DNA of 64,000 bases from Circinella umbellata (taxonomy: Eukaryota > Mucoromycota > Mucoromycetes > Mucorales > Lichtheimiaceae). Location: NCBI GenBank assembly GCA_025093555.1, contig JAIWNF010000046.1:248001-312000 (forward strand), read 5' to 3'. The position numbers and the translations under genes were made by a program. The notes beneath the pieces are model-generated. The model was given only the letters and a program-made list of their open reading frames with translations. It was not told the DNA's origin and ran no database searches. Positions 1-11,680 of the stretch are shown one piece after another. Position 1 is the stretch's first letter. Each line of letters begins with the position of its first letter.

Positions 1-52
1 CTTAAACTGATTATAAATTACGGCTGGTCTATCGTGTCTTTCCCTCTCTTAG

Positions 53-786
53 CAAACAATGTCACCACTAAAATGGCAAACTCGAGTCGTGTCATGTTTC
101 CCAGACAATAAGGGTTATGCTATTGGTTCAATCGAAGGTCGAGTTGGTATTCAATATGTGGATGATAAGGAACAATCGTAAGTTTATTAGAATAACATGG
201 TGGATCTAAATGTGTCAATAAGAGTGACCCACACTGATGCGTATATATCATTTATATAGTAAAAATTTCTCTTTCAAATGTCATCGAGATGAACAAAAGA
301 ATGTATTTTCTGTTAATGATATTTCTTTCCATCCCATCTATGGAACCTTTTCTACAGCGGGGTAAGCACTGTTTTGTTTTTCTATTTATAAAAACATTCA
401 ATATGAGGGAATGGGTAATACTTATATTCACAATATATAATTTATAATTTAGATCGGATGGTACGGTATCATTTTGGGATAAGGATTCTAAGCAACGTTT
501 GAAACCATTCTCAAATGTGCAGGGAACAATTCCTTGCACCACATTCAATCGTAACGGTACCATTTTCGCATATGCAGTCAGTTATGATTGGTCAAAGGTA
601 AAGTTTTTTTCAGGTTTACATAAGATATAGATACATTATTTTATCTTATTAAAATAACTCACCCGGTGTAATTATTAGGGATATAAATTTGCAACACCAT
701 CCACACCAACCAATAACCCTAATAAAATATATTTACATGCCGTACGCGATGAAGATGTCAAGCCTCGTGGAACCAAGAAACGATAA
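53..786 (+). CDS. RAE1: RAE1/Gle2-type mRNA export WD-repeat protein, C-terminal part (5' end outside window)
   Basis: Rae1/Gle2 is a beta-propeller protein that docks on the nuclear pore through Nup98 and acts in mRNA export; in animals it also works at the spindle. Four exons join in phase: 53-177, 260-361, 453-597 and 679-786, giving 159 residues before the stop at 784-786. Family-diagnostic stretches are visible: [78 protein letters not shown] and the basic C-terminal tail [10 protein letters not shown]. Family members are about 350-370 residues long, so roughly the last 45% is here. Bases 1-52 look like the end of an upstream intron (acceptor tag after a pyrimidine run). Introns are 80-91 bp with gtaag donors. 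Identity is secure; only the N-terminus is missing. Confidence 0.93.
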
Positions 787-3080
787 ATTTCTTTTTTATA
801 CTCTGTTTATGCGTTCGATGAATTTCCCTCTTTTTTTTTTTACCCCAGCTTTTTACACACCAAAAAATAAATAAATTAAATCGATTTGTGTGATAAACAA
901 TTTTCGTTTTGTTCGATAATTATATTATTACTATATGAAAAAAAACGATATAAGACACTCAACAATAGTTTATATACAATAAAAACAGTTCATGTCGATT
1001 ATAGAACGTCATCTGTAGTTCGTTTGTTGAAACTATATAGTGGAGTAAAGCACTTGTATCAAAATATTTTATATTGAATTGACAATCTGTTGAATATACA
1101 ATATTGTAATAATAAGTGTTTTATTTCCAATCGCTACTAAATGATACAATTACTTTTTTTCTGTTGCCACAAACATTATATCATTTAGATTACAAATAAA
1201 AAAAAAACTTCAGAAACAAGAAAATGTTATTGTTAGTAAAGACAATAACAGCACTCACCAACTATGTAGACATCAAGGCAGCCTCATGAAACCGTTAGGC
1301 CACTTGGTAATATTTTTAAAAGGTAAGATACACGTATATAATGATAATAATAAGTTAACTCTTTTCAAATGCTTGGAAGGCAGATCAAACTTATAGACTA
1401 ATGACAGTATTTATAGCCTTCATTAGCTTATACCTACTCTTGTTTTCGATAAGTTTGTATATTTTTATTTTTACTTTTATTTTTATTCTTAATTCTTAAT
1501 TCTTAATTCTTATAATTGTATTGGTTTTTACATAGCTTGTTATAATACCATTGAATGTATTTTTTTGGTGTACATGTTCAAACTTCTAAAACTGTCGGGA
1601 ATATGTATCGGTCTCACTACTCAAATTCGATTTCTGTGGAATTGTACGCAGTTATGTTTCATGGTACGTATTGTTCTTCATCCATGTTGAGATAAGTTGA
1701 TCAACCGGTGCTATATATATATTAAGAATGTACTACAGACACAATTATGAACTACAAAAAAAAGATTATAAAATTATCTGTCTTTTTATAACAGATGCTT
1801 GTTAAGAGTATACTCGATAGATTGTATAATATCTATGGTGAAGATATAATCAGATGGATTATATCAAGAAATCCCATCCAAAAAAAAGTATAGATTGTGA
1901 CAACAAGATTAATAGCTTGTATTCAATACTTATTAGTATATCCAATCGTACACTCGTATCTGCATCTATCCTCATACGTATACACCTGCAAATATCGAAG
2001 ATTAACTCATATTTCCGCAAACGATCCTTGGTTTTTTTTATCCTATCTCAGGCGCTAACACGCTTGTGGCAACGCCTGAAATTTGTTTTTGTAAAGACAG
2101 CCTAATAAACATAATTCCTGTTATTTGTAAGGCCTTTACGTTTATCAAATAATATCGATCAAAAGAGCCCTATTCAGTATGAAAATTCTACTTTATTTTC
2201 AAGTTTGAAGTACATTTAAAATAATCCCATTTTGCTTCTGGAATGGCAGTTATATTAATACATCGGGGCGATCTGGGGACACAATATTGAGTTCTATTTC
2301 TGAGTCTTTTTTGCCTTGGACCCTTTTTTTGTCGAGTGTACTGAAAAAAGCATTTAGTTTTCCTTAAAACTTTAATCTCTTGAGCCTCATACAGTAGCTA
2401 ACAGAGTATTTTGATAACTGTTTTCATTATTACCTAATATAGCGCTTCAAATGATAAACGATCAGTACAATGCTACTTTTATCTATAAAAAACTACTCCT
2501 CCAATGAATATAAAATTATGTAAATTTTTATGCTGCGGCAGTCGGTCAATGAAAAAGTATATGAACCTAACTCTGTTTTCCCTGTTTTAATTACTAATCA
2601 ATGTAAAAAGAAACAATATCTTCCGCGGACTCCTTTGTAATATTATAGCGAAATATCGAACCAAAATTTTTTGTATTTTAAATTAGCAGTATTCATATTT
2701 ATTAAATGATTAACTTATTTTCATCATGGTAGCATAGTATAGATGATTAACTGGATTTGATCTTCTATTCAAAAAAAGAGGTCCCAACTATAATATAAGC
2801 AACAAATAGTTCTCTATACATACCTAGCATGTATTCCCCGAACACGGTCCAGTATAAATCGGAGACCTTGCTTACGACGCACTCAGGTGCATTAATGTGA
2901 TTAAGTAAAACCCTAGAAACGATCGTGGTTTCCCACAAACTCCGAGCGTGGGACCCGCTGCTTTCCGCTATCCCAGCAAAAAAATAGCATATTAATACCT
3001 TGAGACCCTTTTTTTTCTTATTAGCTTCTTTCTCTTTTATTTTTTGATTATTTTCATCCTATATATCATCTAATTAAATT
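787..3080. other. Intergenic, 2.3 kb, AT-rich
   Basis: No open frame here has coding character. The stretch holds the RAE1 3' flank with AATAAA-like motifs (866-880), a short minisatellite at 1485-1512, and a perfect 7-bp inverted repeat (TCAGGCG/CGCCTGA) near 2047-2080. The last ~250 bp (2830-3000) are clearly richer in G+C than the surroundings and probably belong to the promoter of the following oxidoreductase gene. I recognise no RNA gene. Confidence 0.6.
1485..1512. repeat. Short tandem repeat, period 7 (ATTCTTA)
   Basis: About four direct copies of the heptamer ATTCTTA lie in the intergenic region, just after a run of TTTTTA-like units. This is simple-sequence DNA with no sign of function. 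Confidence 0.8.
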
Positions 3081-4376
3081 ATGTCTGGACAAAAAGTAAG
3101 CGTTGGCGTTGTTGGCTTTGGTAAGTTCTACAAAGTCACAGAGACTTTGGTCAAACATATATATCCACGTGAATAGTGACGAAAGGAGAAACTGATAATT
3201 CGTGATTTTTCAAACAAAGGATTCGCATCGCGTACCTTTCACTGCCCTTTGATTGTATCATCACCACATCTTGAATTGACGGCTGTTGTTGAACGTCATA
3301 GCGATAATAGCAAAAAAGTGTATCCATGGGTAAATGTTGCCAAGAGTACTGACGAACTTTTTGATATGGATAACATTGATCTTGTCGTCATCACAACCCC
3401 CAACGATTCACATTACACTCTTGCCAAGCAGGCTATGGAGAAAGGAAAAAATGGTACGTATCATTATTAACAAGGGAAAAAAAGAGTGGGAACAAAAAGT
3501 TCTTAAGATGATCATAAGGTAGTAGAATTTCATAAAGCATGTATGTTAAACACTTTATCTATTTATTTTTAAAAAAACATAGTTGTCGTTGAAAAACCAT
3601 TCACTATCACTTCACAAGAAGCAAGCGAACTTGTCCAAATTTCTGAAAAGACTGGCAAGATTTGCAGTGTATATCAAAACCGACGATGGGATGGTGACTT
3701 TTTGACTGTGAAAAAGATTATCGAAAATGGACATTTAGGCCGTCTTGTCGAGTTTGAATCTCACTTTGATCGATTCCGAAATTTTGTCAAAGCTGGATGG
3801 CGTGAAAAAGACGATCAACCTGGATCAGGTATGCTTTACGATCTTGGTGCTCATCTCATCGATCAAGCTCTATTTTTATTTGGTCTTCCAACCAGTTTGT
3901 TTGCTACGATTAGTAACCAGCGTCAACTCAAGGAATCCAATGTCATTGACGATTTCACTATTATCTTAAAGTATCCTAACGATTTCAATGTCATTTTGCG
4001 ATCCAGTATGCTTGCTCGTCAAGCTCCTGTCTTGCGTTTCTCACTTCGTGGTATGAATGGATCGTTTGTCAAGCACCATTTGGATGTACAGGAAGATCAA
4101 CTCAAGGCTGGTTTAGTACCTTCCAGTGGTGGTTATGGTGTTGAGTCGACAGACCGATGGGGAACTATCAACTCGGATATCAGTGGTGTACATGTCGTTG
4201 GTCAAGTTGAAACCGCCAATGGTGATTATTTGTCGTTTTATAACAATGTTGGTGAATCCATTCTCAAGAAAGATCCCAACCATTTAATTGTCAAGCCTCA
4301 ACACGGTGTTAACTGTATTCGTGTCATTGAATTAGCAAAACAAAGTTCTGATGAAGGACGTGTCATTAATTTGTAA
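3081..4376 (+). CDS. Gfo/Idh/MocA-family NAD(P)-dependent oxidoreductase
   Basis: This is a cytosolic-type dehydrogenase of the Gfo/Idh/MocA superfamily, which oxidises or reduces sugars, inositols or related polyols. Three exons, 3081-3120, 3220-3453 and 3583-4376, join in phase to 355 residues, typical for the family. The N-terminal Rossmann fold starts at residue 6 (VSVGVVGFGFASRTFHCPL); the usual GxGxxG is GFGFAS here. The conserved EKP of the family (VVVEKPFT) is carried on exon 3 and is followed by VYQNRRWDGDF, the stretch that normally lines the active site. The C-terminal alpha/beta half runs from LGRLVEFESHFDRFR to the end. No signal peptide or targeting sequence is visible. The sequence resembles the bacterial YdgJ/YvaA-type branch; the substrate cannot be told from sequence. 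Introns are 99 and 129 bp. Confidence 0.9.
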
Positions 4377-4956
4377 TATATCTTTTGTAATATAGTAAAA
4401 AACAACGCTACAAACAATTTTGATTTTTAGAAATGATGAGGCGGGTTTGGAATTGGGATTAATACAAAAAAAATTATAAGTGCTTTTGTCGTATAGACAT
4501 TAATACATTTGTGACAGCTGGATAGTAAAACACATAATGTAACTGGTCGAAGTGAATGCAGAACATTATCTATCTATGTTTTGTTGTGATAATAATGCGA
4601 GTGGTTATATGTCCATGTTGCACCGCACTATGTATATAACCACAATTGGTAAAAGCCCATTTAAATGCTTTGAACATTTGTCTTCAAGAATCTAATAAAT
4701 GAATATGAGTTGGAGAATTTAACCGAGATAGGATGAATAGTATTTTGATCCCTAATAAAAATATGAACCCGTTTGCTCCTCTCTTTTTGAAATAGCAATA
4801 AACAGCAGCTTGTTAGTGGGTTATATTCATGGTATTGTCAAAAAAAAAGATTTAAAATGCAATTTCATTGGTTGGTCATCAACTTCCGCCAAGTAACTTT
4901 GTATATTTTCTATTTATTTTTTTAGAACGACAACTTTAAACAAATAACAACGAAAA
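4377..4956. other. Intergenic, 580 bp
   Basis: This holds the 3' flank of the oxidoreductase gene and the promoter of the next small gene on the same strand. The A-rich run just before position 4957 is a usual translation-start context here. I recognise no further element. Confidence 0.6.
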
Positions 4957-5250
4957 ATGTCAGGCGCTAAAATCGTAAAAAGTTTACTTGCTCAAAATGG
5001 ACCCATGACCACCAAAGCAATTGCTACATTCATTCCAAAGTTTGAACAAGAATTAGTATCCAAATCACACCTCAAAACCCGCATCCTCACTCAATTAAAA
5101 AACTCCAACATTTTGGAAAAAAAGGTGCATCGTGAACCAGACAGTCTTAAGGAAGGTGTTGCACCAAGTGAAAAGAACAAGGCAGAAGTTTTTGTATGGA
5201 AGTTTGTTAATCCCGAAACTGAAGCAAAATATAAGGACATCAAGTTGTAA
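4957..5250 (+). CDS. Small basic protein with winged-helix-like pattern, function unknown
   Basis: A single-exon 97-residue protein. It begins MSGAKIVKSLLAQNG and has a helix-turn-helix style pattern: PMTTKAIATFI, then KSHLKTRILTQLKNSNIL, then a short beta-like pair ending VFVWKF near the C-terminus. This resembles small winged-helix proteins, including some small mitochondrial ribosomal or transcription-associated subunits, but I do not recognise the family. The start has a good context (AACGAAAAATG) and the body is well-behaved coding sequence, so I regard it as a real gene. It has no signal peptide or membrane segment, and is rich in Lys with a charged middle (KKVHREPDSLKEG). It ends only 40 bp from the stop of the convergent membrane-protein gene. 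Confidence 0.75.
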   Translation: MSGAKIVKSLLAQNGPMTTKAIATFIPKFEQELVSKSHLKTRILTQLKNSNILEKKVHREPDSLKEGVAPSEKNKAEVFVWKFVNPETEAKYKDIKL

Positions 5251-5290
5251 ATAAATAAATATAAATAAAAAGTACTACCATCAATGATTA

Positions 5291-6240
5291 TTAATTATTC
5301 TTTTTGTTTTTACTGTTGCTGTGATTATCTAAAATATCCAAACGATCGACAAGGTCTTTTCCGAGTACATAAGCAATCAAACCTGGAACAACAATCCAGG
5401 CACCATTTGGAATCTATCAATTATTTAAATGATTAGCTTATTATTCATCAATTGTTGTGGATGAAACAAAAAAGAATAGAAATATCCAAATGAATTATTG
5501 TACTTACAACCCAAAGCAAAATGTAGTCAAATAGTTCATTATGACCTGTGTGGCGCATTCCCGAAAAGAATTCGACCAACCAGTAAAGCACGGTCTTGGC
5601 TACAGTTAATATAGCAGCAGAGAAACCAACCAATGATGCACGACCAGATTTTTGAGAATCGGATGCCATCCACAGATATAAAAAGTTCAGTACTGTCTCT
5701 ACCAAGTTCATGGATGCTTCATATACAATATTTCGTTAGTTAAGATGTAAAATAGGAGTTATATCATAATATATTACCTTGAGCAGCAGTAAATCCATCA
5801 TGTTCGTTAAGAGCTTCAATGCCATAGAATTTATCAATCTAAATAAAAATTAGTTTAGCATATAGCAGCAACTCTATTGGACTTTACTTTTTACTATGTT
5901 ATATACCTTTCCATATAGATTGTAAGGAAGCCACAAAAGGTTCCATTTACCTCCTTCCATACTATAAGGTCTATAGAAGTAAACGTAGTTTCTTATTTTA
6001 AATATCCTCTGGTCAATAAATAATTTACTTCACATCTAATTGTTACCTCAGTAAACAATATCCAGCATCCTATAAAACAATCCGAGAATAATAATGTTAA
6101 GATCCATTAGTCAAATGAATGCCTTTGTTTTGTTTTATTTTTAAGAATGCTAGTCGTATTTTCTTATATTTTACCCATAAGACTACCAACGAGCTAATGA
6201 AAAACCAAAGTTTAATCCAAACCGATCCGTGATTCTCCAT
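5291..6240 (-). CDS. Multi-pass membrane protein, EXPERA/emopamil-binding-like, with a 23-bp micro-exon
   Basis: Six exons on the minus strand (6240-6175, 6069-6047, 5970-5907, 5838-5778, 5716-5508, 5413-5291) join in phase to 181 residues. Hydrophobic segments are visible near residues 9-22 (LWFFISSLVVLW), 77-90 (VETVLNFLYLWMA), 100-120 (LVGFSAAILTVAKTVLYWLVEF) and 133-158 (FDYILLWVIPNGAWIVVPGLIAYVLG), so four or five membrane spans. The Trp/Asp/Tyr-rich pattern (VLWDAGYCLLRP, WNLLWLPYNLYGKID, and IPNGAWIVVP with polar residues inside a membrane helix) resembles the EXPERA/emopamil-binding fold of sterol-isomerase-like and TMEM97-like proteins. That is an inference from pattern, not a firm match. 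Exon 2 is only 23 bp (6047-6069), yet phase and amino-acid pattern support it. The C-terminus is a short Asn/Lys tail. Confidence 0.78.
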
Positions 6241-9200
6241 TTTTTTATTCTATTTGATTATTCAGTAAAACGACAAATAGACCGTCTTGTGACACAAAAA
6301 GGATTTTAAGTGGGAAGAAAAAGTGAGAAGCAAAATGCCTCCTTTATTTTAGACATGTACACTTTTATAAAGGTATAGAATTATATAATTGAAATAACTG
6401 CTGAAATCTTCTTGTGGTGAATTTAATTGGTCTAACAGTGTATTCACCAGTTGCTATGACGACGAACTAGTATAATTACCTGTCATTTCGATGAAATACC
6501 AAAGAGCGAGTATTTTCAAAGCATGTAATTAAAGACAAACAAAAAGCTGTAGTTTTCGTATTTATTGATATACGAAGACAAGCGAGGTACTTTGAGTATA
6601 ACCAAACTAAATAAATTTAATAATGTCTCGTTATTCAAGTTATCCAAGTATGTCTTTTATTAATACCGTCAGATGCTCGTACAAACAAAAATATGTATCA
6701 CCAGATCATTATCGTATAATCCCTCTTCCACCACGGTGAATGGAAATGAAAATACGTGAAAGGTCATAAGTGACAAATCTATGAGTTGCATGAGATAAAT
6801 AAAATTACTATCAATCTATGGGGCTCTATAACACGCGATAAGCATATTATACAGTTTGTAGTTTATCAATGTCTATGGAATGTTGTGGAGATACCAATAC
6901 TCATGAAGATGTATGAACATCCATTAAAATAGCAGTTTACACTTCTTTGTGTATTCCATGATCATGCCACCAGAAATTAACATTAATTATCTCATATACT
7001 TTTTTACAGCTAAGTGCATTATTTTCACCTTTTTGTATAACTACGATAAAAAAAAGACACCAGATTAAGCTACGCATAAGGATGATAATAAGTAATAAAA
7101 ATTGGTAATAGCAATAGTAAAGTTGTTATGGTATACTTTATATGTTAATAAACAGCGCAAATTTTAAGCTTATGAATCATTCCAATTACATGAAGCACCA
7201 TGAAGATCTATGAAACTGACGTTACAGATTTTCATTAAACTCTATGAATGTGTACCTCTGTTTCTACCTTATCTATGAAAGTCTGTGGACTGTGACTTTC
7301 ATTAATTTTCATTTCACTGTTCGTCATGAACTTCTCTATTATTTTTAAGGAACAACTGCCATGATGTTTACTATAGAGAACATTTTAATTTTTATCATAT
7401 TTGGTCAAATGCTTTTTCTATAACGGATAAGGAAAAAAGCTGCAAACTACGAAAGCTTCAGTTATAATTTTATTACATAGCATAATATCCATGAAGTTTT
7501 ATGTACAGGATTGCCAAAGTTACATATAATTTAACGACAGAGATATAAATAATCGTATATAGTGAATATGCGTGAATGTTATAAAATAGTCTTTAGTTTA
7601 CCTTATCACAATAAGGATACATATATTAATATATATAATGATTTATTTGGATCTCATTTTTAGTATCTCAAAAGGTTGCTTTAATTTTGTACATACTGTA
7701 CTGTTTATTAGAGACACTTTCCTCATGAGTGATTATTACTAATTCTGTCTTGTTTGTAGCTGAGAACTACTAAGGATGAGAAACTAAATGAATCAGGAAA
7801 AGAATATCCAGATAATGAATACGTATGCTTTTTTGACTGTGTTTAAAACGTAATCTCGTGTTTTTCCTATTATGAGTAGCTATTGCTCTTTATGTTTGCT
7901 TTATTCTAACAATGTGGTTTTGAGGGTAAACAGTTCTTACTGAACATATGATATAATTCAATGGAACCAGTTAAATGTAAGTATTTTCCTTGTTTGGCAT
8001 ACCCGGTAGATCATTTTAGCACACAGTACGTAGCGTATAGGTTTGACTCTTCAGAATCGATTTATTTGCTTATATACTGCATTGGTAAATACAGTATATC
8101 TCAATAACCTGTCTTTATTTTTATTTTGAATATTCATAATTTTATTTTATCTATACAAATGATATGACTAAAAACCCAAGTGCGGAAAAATATTCAAAAA
8201 TGATTGTGATACGTACAAAACTACCAGAACGTCCCCCCAAAGGTGTATAATGTTGTGGGGTAGAATAACATGCTGAATTATTTTTTTTAATATTATAATA
8301 TGCTACGTATCGACCATAGACTGGAAGATTGGTATAGCGAGCTGGTCTATAAAATATACATAGTTTATTTTTCGTACAGATGCCGTATATATGTCTTTAC
8401 ACGTCGTAGGTATATGTACAAACTCGTCGGTAGAGGTGTTTGAAAAAAATAAAATAAAAAAACAAATAGATTCATCATGCAATATTTCCAGATTCCCCAG
8501 ATTATTTGGAAGTTGCCATTTACACATGAGCTTCGGCATAAAGCTATTACACCAATGGATGCACATGATTCCAGTGCACAAATTTGGTTCACATGAAAAT
8601 ATGTCGGATATAGGATTGACTGATTCATTACTATGCGTCTATTCATACATATTGTCATCGCTTACTCGAATATGTAACGAAAAAAATATTACGTTAAAAT
8701 GAATTATGACTATTACTGGCGCCGATCTCCTAGCAGTTTTTTCTTCATATCATATATAAATATATAGTTTCATCTCACAATAATATAATATATTTCAATT
8801 GCTAAATTGCTCACCAGAAGAGTAACAAAGTATTGATAGACGATTATTATGATAAATAATGCTACGCAGAATTATACATGAAAAGTGTGATAAAAAAAAC
8901 AGCAGTAAAGTACAATATGTTATTCGATTGATTTCTGCTCCTTTAGCAGAAAAAAGCTGACCGTAGGAATAGTATCGGGTTACAGCATTCTAAATAAACA
9001 ATATATAACATTTACAAGAAGGGTGGGGAGTTTATGATACATTGTACTCTTTGAGAAATAGGGGTATTGACTGGCTAATCCAAAATATGATGCTGTGAAC
9101 CAAAAAGAACACATGTGAATGCTCAACTTCGGATTTGTCAACGCTCCTACTTTATTCCGTCAAAGAATAACAATGGCTAGTTCTTCTCTCTATATTACTA

Positions 9201-9848
9201 TATATATCTTGTTAACCAGAGGACCTTATATCATATATATATCATTTCGTCATATAAGATAGAATTATATCAATGATTAGTGATCTCTTCTTAATTGCAA
9301 AACTAATAATAAAAAAATTGGTCAGCAGTAAGAGTTGTAGCACTATTGAATCCATTTAATAATACAGAGATCCCCATGAATCGGAAAAATACAGACGGAG
9401 TTCGATAAAACAATGGGGAAAGAAAAAAAACCAAACTTGTAGCTGCGATAAGTCAAAGTGTAATCTTCAAGCCGAATACAGTAAAACTATTAAAAAATAA
9501 TGACATAGTATTGCCATGCTTAATACCATAAAATAGTTATTAATAGAAAATATAAGGCTATATTTGCTCAGTCTCACATTTGCTGACTATAATGATTATT
9601 TTTTCGAGGTGGGAAGTTAAATAGTATGAAGGTTCGGGTGGGGTAAAGTCAATGGAACGTAATAGCATTTGTACCATTTTTGGAAAAGACATAAAAGTAA
9701 CACAGCGCGCATGTCATCCAGAAATCGATCGTTTTAGGAAAGGAGATGAAATTCTTTTCTGCTATTTAAATAAGGCTCAGATTCGGCTTCAAAACAAAAT
9801 TAATTCTCTTTTACACATTTCTCAAAATACATAATACTTATAACAAAA
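6241..9848. other. Intergenic, 3.6 kb, AT-rich, no supported gene
   Basis: Short open frames occur (for example around 8300-8700 on both strands) but none has a recognisable domain or supporting splice structure. Between about 6780 and 7500 the word CTATGAA/CATGAA and close variants recurs unusually often. The last ~200 bp form the promoter of the SCP2 gene. Confidence 0.6.
9773..9783 (+). promoter_or_regulatory. TATA-like box of the SCP2 gene
   Basis: TATTTAAATAA lies about 66-76 bp upstream of the SCP2 start codon at 9849, with a pyrimidine/A-rich leader between them. The spacing suits a core promoter of a highly expressed small gene. This is a sequence match only. Confidence 0.45.
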
Positions 9849-10506
9849 ATGTCTGATATTATCGTTCCCGGTTTCGAATCTTCAAAGCTCATTGCCGAAT
9901 TGGCTAAGGTTTTCGATCAAATGAGCGACGATGAACGCACCAAGCTCATGAAGCAGGTAAATATTATATTGTTTTAAACATATTGTATTAATGTACAAAC
10001 TCTCTTGATTATACTCTTGTTTTCACGTACACATCTTTGCTGACAATAGATATAATAATTATAATAGGTCAACGGTGTCTTCCAATTCGTCATCAAGAAT
10101 AAGGAAGGTAAAGAAGAAATCTATACTGTTGATGCCAAGAAGGAAGGTAAGGTCTTCCGTGGTAAGGGCACCAAGGCTGATGCCACTTTGACCTTGAAAG
10201 ATGAAGACTTTGTCGCTTTGGCTTCCGGCAAGCTTAACGGTATGTATTTTTTTCAAAGGATGGCCGAAAAGAGATGATGAAAAAATGGAAAAGCAGGATA
10301 AAAAAGTGAAAATGACAAGAATTTCTTGGTACTTTAAGGGTATAAAAAGAGTAGTTTGTTTAATTATTTTGATTTTCTTTTTACATGGTTATATAGGTCA
10401 AAAGGCATACATGAGCGGTAAGCTTAAGGTCAAGGGTCAAATCATGTTGGCCATGAAGCTTGACAGCGTCTTCAAGTCTATCAAGCCCGCTGGTGCCAAG
10501 TTGTAA
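9849..10506 (+). CDS. SCP2 sterol-carrier-domain protein (single-domain)
   Basis: Three exons, 9849-9956, 10068-10239 and 10397-10506, give 129 residues, about the size of one stand-alone SCP2 domain. SCP2 proteins bind sterols, acyl-CoAs and other lipids in a hydrophobic tunnel and move them, often in or near peroxisomes. Domain order is visible: N-terminal helix ELAKVFDQMSDDERTKLMKQ, then strands VNGVFQFVIKNKEGKEEIYTVD, GKVFRGKGTKADATLTLKDED and FVALASGKLNGQKAYMSGKL, then the C-terminal KVKGQIMLAMKLDSVFKSIK that caps the tunnel. The C-terminal tripeptide AKL fits a peroxisomal PTS1-like signal ([SAC]-[KRH]-L), which supports a peroxisomal location. Codon use looks biased toward C/G-ending codons (AAGGGTCAA.., GCC, ACC), suggesting strong expression. 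Identity is secure. Confidence 0.94.
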
Positions 10507-11680
10507 ATTCCCCCCTGTCTATTTCTTGTATTTCCTTTGTTCTACTTCTTTTTCCCGTTATTTTACATGTTTACCCCAACTTTATTTCATTTCTATTATA
10601 TTTGCTTTGTTAAAGAATAAAAATATATCTTTTGTATAAAGACTCGAAAAAAGAAGATAAGAAAGCGGCGATATTTTTTTTTGGGTTATAGCTGTTTTGT
10701 ATATAGGATGATATTATTGCATCATGTATGGTATATTTCACACCCTACTCATCACAGTTAGTGGCGTATGAAATATGCAATTATCACGAAAATAAAAGTT
10801 TGTATACTTTACTCTCTATTCTTAACACAACTGTTGTTTGACAGTTGTTATGTAGTGTTCCCCATAGTTATATGGTACCTTTTCTTCACATGTTGCTTTC
10901 AATGTGCTACAAAAAATATAGAGCGGGGAAAATGGCAATAATACATTTTTCAAAATCAAACTCCATCATGTTACAGGCGCAAACAACTGTTAGACAAAGA
11001 GACACATTATACAATTGACAGTCCATAATGTCATTTGTTACTATTTGGGAAGAATGTATTTCAAAATATACAATATTGTTGATGCTTTACCCAAAATATC
11101 TTGCCACACAACCCGTGTATAAATATATATAAATTACCTTTATTATTGAATATCATTTTACAACGTGACATAATATTATCACTTCACATCTAATTATTAT
11201 CTATTAAAATCACTCAATAAAAAAGTTCTTCTAATAGTTTTATATATGCATGAACTGATATTTTTTTTAAAAGTCTTATAATGTCTTTACATATATGTAA
11301 AGTGGTTTAATATATACCCTCGGTTTCGGTCCACATTTTATTTCATGTATGCCTTAGACCGAGGTCGATTATCGTAAAACTTCTCCCAATAAGACTTTCA
11401 CAGATTTTGTGACAAGACCTACGTAGTCCCACAATAACAACATTATTTCTTCCAATACATTGAGCTTCAATACAGCTGTAATATTCTTCTTCAATATTGT
11501 CGTATAAAATCATTTCTTATATTATACGCAATTTAACATAAAATATAGGTGGTTTCAGCTAGAATGAATTATTCAATAAATATTATCAAGTATATGTATT
11601 ATAAAGTAGAGAATAAATGATATGTATAGATATAGGCCTCTTGCTTTCTACGCTATTTGGCTATCAAAAAAAATGTATTA
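10507..11680. other. Intergenic between convergent genes, 1.2 kb
   Basis: The SCP2 3' flank has T-rich sequence and AATAAAAATA near 10617, a likely polyadenylation region. Near 10825-11000 are several related words around ACAACTGTT/AACAGTTGT, partly palindromic. A 7-bp perfect inverted repeat CCTCGGT/ACCGAGG spans 11318-11364. I see no gene. Confidence 0.5.

Noticed and set aside
252..563. 103-codon minus-strand frame at the left end
   Set aside because: It lies antisense to RAE1 exons whose conserved residues fix the plus strand as coding.
8303..8702. Overlapping ~100-codon frames on both strands near 8.3-8.7 kb
   Set aside because: No domain, no start context, and both strands are equally open, as expected by chance; nothing around them looks like exons.
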